A DNA stretch of 64,000 nt from Metallyticus violacea (lineage: Eukaryota > Arthropoda > Insecta > Mantodea > Metallyticidae), in assembly GCA_030762175.1 (NCBI GenBank), contig CM060831.1:4789001-4853000 (forward strand), in the 5' to 3' direction. Below the pieces are notes generated by a model. The model worked only from the letters and a program-made list of their open reading frames with translations. It had not been told where the DNA came from and ran no database searches. The translations under genes and the position numbers were made by a program. This document shows, piece by piece, positions 57,413-64,000 of this stretch; position 1 is the stretch's first letter; the number at the start of each line of letters is the position of its first letter.

Positions 57413-57885
57413 TGTTAACTCAATCAGCCCGAGAAGTTCAAGCAATATTCCTGGATATAGACGCTCCAGATCGCAAAGCAGTCCATAATATGTATAATAA
57501 ATTTCAGTAAACTGGAAGTGTACAGCCTAAGAAACAAACAAACAAATAAAAAAAAAAAACAGGGTAAGGTTCTCACCGAGAAATATTACATGACATTGGT
57601 AATCATTTTGAAAATTCTCCTAAAAATCTCTTCGTCGCATTGTTCAACAAGAGGGAATTTGTATGAGTCAAAGACTATTAAATTTAACAACCTGCGATTA
57701 TTGTCTCTGGGGTAAAATAAAAAATGCCATGTATAACACGAACCAGCACACCATATTATAACTCAAAGATAATATTCATCAGGAAATTGTCCGTATTTTT
57801 TTTAAATAAACTACAGCGAGTGATGAATAAAGAGATGTCAAAAATGTGTGCAGAATGAAGGCAGGCAGTTTCAACACGTGTTGTG
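57413..57885 (+). pseudogene. Internally deleted transposase-like gene
   Basis: Start: SAREVQAIFLDIDAPDRKAV, HNMYNKF, TGSVQPKKQTNK, the HTH-type N-terminus of an insect transposase family, then GKVLTEKYY. The second part jumps to CDYCLWGKIKNAMYNTNQHT, LKDNIHQEIVRI and a truncated end (VCRMKAGSFNTC). This resembles the terminal DFFLWGxxKxxVY block. The catalytic centre between them is missing, so only the two ends remain. Confidence 0.55.
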
Positions 57886-57949
57886 ATAATTTGCCTCTTA
57901 AATTGGTTTGTGTATAGTTAGTTTGTTTTATTGTTTTATACTCCCGCTA

Positions 57950-58245
57950 GTCGATCCTGGTGGTGTAGTGGTAACCATACTTGCCTTCCAAGCCCAAGGT
58001 CGCGGGTTCGAACCCGGCCATGATCGATGGATTTTTTCGGGCGTAAAAATCGTAAGTATGACTTTCTTCGGAAAGGAAGTAAAGCTGTGGGTCCCGTGAC
58101 GTACATTTACGGCATGATAAAGAACCTCAAGCCTGAAAAAAGAGGCCTCTGAGCAAAATTTGTCGGCCGTTTCACGCCCTGAATAGAATGGGACGCTCAT
58201 GACCTGAGATGTTAAAGAGCGTCCTTAAATAAACAAATAAAAAAA
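57950..58245 (+). mobile_element. SINE family A, best copy (tRNA-Gly-derived)
   Basis: The head TGGTGGTGTAGTGGTAACCA (A box) has an anticodon-arm-like TGCCTTCCAAGC as in tRNA-Gly(UCC), and the B box GGTTCGAACCC is perfect. A unique body follows (TTTTTTCGGGCGTAAAAATC; AAGAACCTCAAGCCTGAAAA; GGCCGTTTCACGCCCTGA) and the 3' end GAGCGTCCTTAAATAAACAA. About 290 bp. It defines the family used to recognise the other copies. Confidence 0.93.
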
Positions 58246-59312
58246 ACACTCCTACTAGTCAAATAACTGGCTTAAGACCGGCGCGCTCGCCCGTGGCAAA
58301 CCACTCCGGGGGAAAACAAAACAGATCGCACGGTACTAAGATAAAACAAAAAGGAAGTGTGTCAAATAAAGGATGCAGTTGCCATCACTCCCATCATACT
58401 CAGGCTTTCGTAAAAGTAACTACGGTTCCTTTTTCTCTGATTTTTATATTTATGGAGATATTGAGTAATATTATGATCCGAAACATTTGCTTCGGCCTGT
58501 ACAGCAAAGGACGGTAATTTGGCAATTTGCAGGAAAACTCTACACTGAAAATGGAAGGCACTAACTCTTATCTGGAACATCTTTGTATGGAGGAAGTTAT
58601 TGCCGAGGTCTCTTTTTGTACGGATTTTAAATGGAAGCCACTAACGAGATATTATTATGGCCGAAACCAAATTATATTAAAACACGGTCTAACGAGGCCA
58701 TTCCGCGGCCAATCAGCTAACCGGGGGACAAATAACACCCCTAATGGTATTCCCCGCCGCGCAACAATGAGATAATGAGGTGCATTAACCAAATGACAAG
58801 ATGAATTGTAGCAATATATTTCATATTTAATATTGCGAGCTTGTGTTAAACTGACATATTTTCTAGGTTCATTGAGTTCTCTCCTAGTTGTATCTACGAA
58901 AGGGTACAGTACCAGTGCTCCAGTAATATTTACTGTTAAAACATATGTTATTGATGATAACCAGAGAGCGGAAAAATAAATCTACATCACTAAAATATGA
59001 AAACTTTGTGAAAAATGTTATCTTATCCAAATTGAAGAAAATAAAACTAAGATTTGATAAAATTTCAATCATATGTATTAAATGTTACAGAATATAATTT
59101 GAACCTTGCGTTGCACTTTTTGACACTAAATTACAAGCTTTTTCTCCAGGTTTCCTGGGATTGGACTGTACCCCAGTGAAATATTTTTATACAAAGAAAC
59201 CTGCGCTGTAAATCACTAGAAGTGACAGAAGAGGACTTATATCAAGCTATATTTTGTAGGTTTATGTTCTCTGGAATAGACTTTGCCTTACTGTAACTTT
59301 TACTTACGTGAG
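58246..59312. other. No gene recognised
   Basis: Frames 58293-58517 and 58527-58775 have no recognisable domain. Confidence 0.45.
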
Positions 59313-59480
59313 TAATTTGAAAAGTTCTCGGAATGACCCACTGGTTGCAGAAGCAGTTTTAGCGAATTCCTAAGGAATAGCGGTTGAACAGATTTCTGAA
59401 AATTTTCTTCAATAATCCATCGACACTAGGCAGCAAAAGGACGATGAAAAAAGATATATACCGAGGGTGCCGAAATGTTT
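59313..59480 (+). mobile_element. Mariner 5'-end fragment (family M3)
   Basis: GAAAAGTTCTCGGAATGACC and about 60 following bases match 36224-36290. The similarity fades before the microsatellite. Confidence 0.65.
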
Positions 59481-59483
59481 GCA

Positions 59484-59486
59484 TAT

Positions 59487-59533
<47 letters not shown>
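59484..59533. repeat. (TA)n(GA)n microsatellite
   Basis: About 11 TA units followed by about 14 GA units and a G run. Confidence 0.95.
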
Positions 59534-59539
<6 letters not shown>

Positions 59540-59554
59540 ATAAAGCTGGCCTTG

Positions 59555-60445
59555 TTTTATTCCTTGGTGTATATTTACTATGTCACTAAGCCCTTTCCCA
59601 CTGTTGATACAAATGGAATATGTTTTGGATTATTTTAATGATGTGTGCTGGATATCCTCTTTCTTTCATTATGGTTCATAGTTTATTTCTTGAAAGGTTA
59701 CCAAATGCTTTTTCATAATCAATAAATACGATGAAAGTTGGAGATTACATTCTTTTCTCTATCAATCCGCGCAAGAGCGCCCTTTTCTGAACCTCCATTG
59801 TTCCTTCTCTAGTATCGCCTCATTAATTTTATTTATTCTTCGGGTTAATATTTTAGAGAACGAGGGTAGATCTATAAGTTTCCGGTCTTACCATTTTCTA
59901 GGCCACTATGTTTCACTTTTCAATATAGTTACCTTTATTGCAATACACTTCTCACATCTTTGAATTAACATTTCAATCCCCCCTTCCCCCTCAAAACAGT
60001 CAAAAGTCTTGTCTGCAAAATGGGCATAAAAAGCAACCATCATTTTTTCGTCACCTTTAAATTTTCTTCCTCCAAAGTCGTTCTGGAGTATTGAGAAGAG
60101 GAAATATTATTTCTATCGTTGCAAATTTTTTAAATGTTATGTTTTGTATTATCGTATGTGATGGATTTTTTGCTCTTAAACGTTTTAAATATTTTTCTAA
60201 TTTTTGCAGCTCTGTAGGGTCCATATTAACTGTTTTTACTTAATTATTTATGGTTTCTTTTTGTTCGTCCACAATTTCCCGTAATATTGTAACCATTGAT
60301 TCTGGGGTATGTTGCTAATATTTAATGTCTTTTTCTCGCTTCTGTTTATATGCCATGTTTTGAGGTCCGTATAAACCGTGTTCTAAATCGCTTACATGTT
60401 TTCTATATGTATCTTTTTATTGCCTATTTTGTATTTGTACTCTAT
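59555..60445 (-). mobile_element. Non-LTR reverse transcriptase fragment, interrupted
   Basis: On the minus strand, 60320-60180 gives QYYGKLWTNKK and MDPTELQKLEKYLK-like sequence (linker before RT). 59840-59570 gives EAILEKEQWRF, FIVFIDYEKAFGNLSRNKLW and IMKERGYPAHIIKIIQNIYH, which are RT motifs 2-4 with an intact IDYEKAF box. The two parts are separated by a mariner fragment at 59861-60106. The element is truncated before the FADD box. Confidence 0.75.
59861..60106 (-). mobile_element. Mariner 3'-end fragment (family M1) inside the RT
   Basis: CGAGGGTAGATCTATAAGTT and the following blocks (CACTTCTCACATCTTTGAAT; TGTCTGCAAAATGGGCATAA) match the 30.8-kb copy. The match ends at GAGGAAATA. An internal deletion lies near 59905. 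Confidence 0.85.
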
Positions 60446-60759
60446 TCTGTCTTCTATACTATTCTTCTCTTCAATTAATTTTTTAAATTAATCTCACTGA
60501 ACCTAATGTATGGAGCTCAAAGGAGGTAATGTCGAAAAGTAAAATTTTTTTGTAAAAAAAATGTTATTTATCAATCCACTCTCATATCCAACAACTCCAC
60601 ATTAAACTACCGCTTTAAATTGGAACAATATAGTGATTGTTCATTCATGTACTGTTTATTAACAGAACCCTGAAATCATCAAACGTTGATGATTATTTGT
60701 CTCAAGAAAATAGCCGAAGAGTATTGCATAAGATTCTTTAAATCGCGCCCTTTTTTAAA
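60446..60759. other. No gene recognised
   Basis: AT-rich sequence between the RT fragment and a SINE. Confidence 0.5.
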
Positions 60760-61032
60760 GTATTTATTTAGAACGCTCTTTAACATCTCAGTTCATCAGC
60801 GTTCCATTCAAAAGGACTATAAATTTTACTCAGAGGCCTCTATTTTCGGGCTAGAGGTTCTTTTTCATGCCGTAAATCTCCGGCATGGGACCCACGGCTT
60901 TACTTCCCTTCCGAAGGAAGCCATACTTAGGACTTTTACTCCCGAAAAGATCCATCAGTCCTGGCCGGGTTTGAACCCGCGATCTTAGGTTTAAGAGACA
61001 AGTATGGTTGCCACTACATCACCAGGACCGAC
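60760..61032 (-). mobile_element. SINE family A copy, minus strand
   Basis: 3' tail CTCTTTAACATCTCAGTTCA at the left, body GGACCCACGGCTTTACTTCC, B box in reverse (GGGTTTGAACCC), and head ending CACTACATCACCAGGACCGA at the right. About 14 bp of the tail module is deleted relative to the 57.95-kb copy. Confidence 0.92.
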
Positions 61033-62219
61033 TAATCTCGCCCTAACGTAACGGAATTAATTTATAAGCATTACAAGAAAGTATAGTTTTGTACACAATA
61101 CCTCTCTTTTATAAACATGCTGTTAAATGAAATTGCATAATATAATAAAATGTGTTGACTCAGCAATCTCTGGAAATATTTATTTAAAAAAGGATACAGA
61201 AACAAAACTAAGCTGGTATTCTCCCACCGCATCGAAATTTAAAACATTTCGTCAGAGAAATACCTAGTTTTAACATTATTTTAAATTTACGGTTAAGCTC
61301 GGCCTTGGTTATTGAAACAGGATGAGTGTATTCATGTTCGCTTTCGTTTAAAATAAATCATTGGTTTAAATCTAGCGAACTTAATCTGATACCCGATGTA
61401 TCCACTGTTGCGTTAAATATCTTATGGAAAAACTCGATCCGTTCTATTTTCACAAATACAATAGTAACAAGTGAGCCCTTTTTAACTTTGTACAAGGCGA
61501 ATCAACATTTAAATAAATAAACAAATACTTTCCTTTGTTTCTCAGTTATCCTTGATACAGCACAGAGAAAGCTCTTTGTAAGCCTACATATTCCCTCAGC
61601 CGAGGATTTTATTGTTATACTTTCGCATGTTTAATTAGCACATCCTTTTCTCTCTCTTCTTGGTCACGCAATAATCCTGCGGTAAGTTTTCAGAGAGATG
61701 CAGCCAATCCTGGGATTTTATCATCTTTTGATGTGCCTGTTCGCGAAAGTTTTATCAAGCCATTTTCAGAACTGCAACGAAGTGCTAAGCCGGTCACTTT
61801 GAAACAGGTGATACGGCCCCTTTGTTAAATGTTCCGCAAAACGGACAAGTTCCCTAGCCGCACGACGTACGGGCTGACAAAGTGCACGGTTTTTTCTTTG
61901 TTGCGTTCCACCTCAGCGTAGTTAAATACATATTATTCACTTTTATCTTTTCTCGAAAGTTGTTTTATTGACAGAAACCATACCGCTCTGGTCATGATAT
62001 TCCGACGTGATTTATTACTCGGCTTAGCGCAAAACTTGGGGTATGAAGAGAAATCTGGTCGCTCTAAATGACTATTAAAGATTGTATCGCAAAACAACGA
62101 GTTCCCTCGCTTCAAAATATGACATGGAAACAGTAACTTTTATAGAATTCTGTATATTGTGTACAAGAGCTCTTCAACAGAGTTGACCAATATTTTTATT
62201 CATCATAATAATTTTGATG
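61033..62219. other. No gene recognised
   Basis: No domain in frames 61326-61520 or 62115-61933. Confidence 0.5.
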
Positions 62220-62475
62220 AATTTTCTCAAAGTAATCACCATTGGCTGTAATTCACCTGTTTCAGCATTTCAAAGACATGCTGGAAATAATTTTTTCACA
62301 AATCCTTCAGACGCCTCTGCAGCCTTCACCAGTGCTGCTGATGATGGAAAACGCCTCCCACGAAACTGATTCTTTAATTTTCGTAAAAGGAATAAAGCTA
62401 CACGGGGCCAAATATGGACTATAGGGAGGGTGAAGCATATCCTTCACATTAATTTTTTGAGATATTCCGCTTGTG
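62220..62475 (-). mobile_element. Mariner C-terminal relic (family M2)
   Basis: Aligns with 2345-2540 and 51900-52110 by eye: CAGCATTTC near the left, then CTTCAGACGCCTCTGCAGCC, and GGCCAAATATGGACTATAGG, which is the complement of the PYSPxLA block. No complete frame. Confidence 0.65.
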
Positions 62476-62481
62476 CATATA

Positions 62482-62763
62482 CCGCCACGGGTGACCGAGG
62501 TCGTTAAGGAGCGAACTCGTGAGCGGGAGGTCTGGGGCTGGAATCTCCCCAGGATCGTCTTTCCTTACTGAGGTTTTTTCAGGTTTTCCTCAGTCCTCAT
62601 AAATGGCAAATTCGGGCTAGGTACTCTAAACTGAGGTCTAGAACGCTTCCTTTTTTTTTTTTTTTTTTTTTAAAAATCCTTTCCCAATTTATCATTTCAT
62701 GTATCATCAGTGTCCACTGCCAGTGCTGCCTCGGTAGTTAAAATGGGCGTTAAACACAATTCA
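62482..62763 (+). mobile_element. SINE family B copy, plus strand
   Basis: A box GTGACCGAGGTCGTTAAGGA and a damaged B box (GGCTGGAATCT). The body carries a T22 run at about 62651. The end ATGGGCGTTAAACACAATTC is intact. Confidence 0.9.
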
Positions 62764-63907
62764 ATATCTCTTATGAGCCCCAAGCTCGTCCAATCCCTTC
62801 TTATCACTTCCCTCAGTTAAAACAATCCACAAACTCACAGAGATATTGCTTTGCTGAACATCTGCAAATAACCATCAGGCGCAAGCTAGAAGTCCCCTTA
62901 CATCACGAGTAATCGGTATGTGCATTCAAAGTAACAGGATGTGCCTTTTGTGAAAATGTCTTATGTCTTATCAGTTTATGAAAAACTTACAGATATCTCC
63001 AGCAAGACTTTGTCACAGACGTATAATCGAATAGATCACACAATTTCATTTAGGAACATTTTAAAAAAACGGTAATTTGTAGGGGAATATAGTAAGCACG
63101 GTCCCTTGATCTGCCTGTATGAGGTTGTTATTTACAGAGAAATATTAAGAATAAAATTAACTCAATTCTGGAGGATAAACTGTTGAGTTTCAATGGCAAT
63201 TTTCTATAAAAAAAAGCCAGAAACGTGAGGATATTTTGGACATTTCCACCACTGTCATTAGTTACGTGTTTATTAGCGGAATTCCGAAGGAATGTAGCTT
63301 GGGGTTGTATCCATGAAAAGATTTTAAAATTTTTCTTTATATCTCCATCTGTTCTACATTCTAGGTACCAAAACTGATTGTGTGTGTGACAATGCTCTAA
63401 CGGTAACAATTTTTGTTTTTTCTCAACGAAACCCGGCATATAACGATCAATTAACAAATTGTTCATCCAGTTCGTTAATCAGCAAAATTGGACCATTGGG
63501 GGTGGTGTTAATCTAAAACAAAAAATTTGCTCTAGTGGTCTTTTTTTCCCTATGAAATTCGCTATATATCACTGAAATAAAATAAGAAAAATATATTTAG
63601 AAAATATTAGAAATAGGGGTATACCTGAAAATCGAATTTTTTGAGATCGCTGAGGATTGATTAAAGTGGCCTGGGGGGAGATTTGACATAGCATTAACAA
63701 TTGGGTAATACCGCCAAGCGACAAACTCGGTCTCATATGAAAGAGTATAGGTGGGGAGGATTAGTATGCGCATGCGCATGGACGAATAATCGGATAGACA
63801 GCGGTCTTCCTGCAACTTCATTACCGAAAAGCCGAATTCGAGGGAATGCTGGAGCGATACGGAGCGATGTACAAATCTTAAGTGGTAGTGCATGTACTCT
63901 GTCAACC
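62764..63907. other. No gene recognised
   Basis: The minus-strand frames 63128-63466 and 63597-63950 have no recognisable domain. A 14-bp palindrome ATGCGCATGCGCAT lies at 63766-63779. Confidence 0.45.
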
Positions 63908-64000
63908 TTGGTAGTGTAAAGTGTACAATAAATACAGGCGGAGAGAACACAACGGTTCAGAAAAACAGAAAACAAGCAACCGTACACCTAAAATTAACTA
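63908..64000. repeat. Dispersed repeat, cut by the window end
   Basis: Begins TTGGTAGTGTAAAGTGTACA, as does 35077-35170, and stays similar to the last base of the window. Confidence 0.85.

Noticed and set aside
57955..58025. Genuine tRNA-Gly gene
   Set aside because: The acceptor stem does not close, and the sequence continues into a repeated SINE body with further copies.
63597..63950. 117-codon minus-strand frame as a host gene
   Set aside because: No recognisable domain. The stretch overlaps the start of a dispersed repeat and is likely repeat-derived.

Overview
The window looks like a piece of a large, repeat-rich insect genome. The base composition is AT-rich, coding density is very low, and most recognisable sequence is decayed transposable elements: mariner/Tc1 transposons, non-LTR retrotransposons, Penelope-like retroelements and tRNA-derived SINEs. 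The one clear host gene, on the minus strand from about 54.7 kb to 32.3 kb, encodes the precursor of the myoinhibitory peptides (MIP, also called allatostatin B or prothoracicostatic peptides). The sequence GWQDLQGGW-amide, rebuilt across a splice junction, matches a MIP I recall from cockroach (Periplaneta). That peptide and the long introns suggest a polyneopteran insect such as a cockroach or termite. The species is an inference.

The Mip gene has three visible coding exons: 54698-54210, 34866-34659 and 32463-32336. They are separated by introns of 19,343 bp and 2,195 bp, and the joined reading frame is 274 codons. The product has a signal peptide and fourteen W(X6)W-G-K-R units, each expected to yield an amidated peptide. 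Seven identical copies of GWQDLNGGW are encoded by a 36-bp tandem array in exon 1. The array shows an alternating silent pattern that points to growth by 72-bp dimers. Both introns split a peptide in the middle. A good splice acceptor just before the start codon implies a non-coding 5' exon outside the part I can identify.

Layout. 0-3.1 kb: ends of non-LTR elements, including a 261-bp near-identical direct duplication, then a mariner relic. 4.4-13.3 kb: a cluster of Penelope-like elements (reverse transcriptase plus GIY-YIG endonuclease) in inverted and tandem arrangement, interrupted by non-LTR pieces. 13.9-31 kb: a degenerate transposase-like relic, SINEs of two families, a Tc1 element, and several mariners. 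30.8-32.1 kb: an almost full-length mariner with terminal inverted repeats and TA flanks. 32.3-54.7 kb: the Mip gene, whose introns hold about ten mariner copies or fragments, SINEs and non-LTR tails. 54.8-64 kb: a mariner about 150 bp upstream of the first Mip coding exon, a gutted transposase gene, SINEs, and a non-LTR reverse transcriptase interrupted by a mariner fragment.

Apart from Mip, no intact protein-coding gene was recognised. All transposase and reverse transcriptase frames contain stops or frameshifts, so no element here appears able to move by itself. Family assignments come from motifs read by eye, and boundaries without inverted repeats or target-site duplications are approximate.
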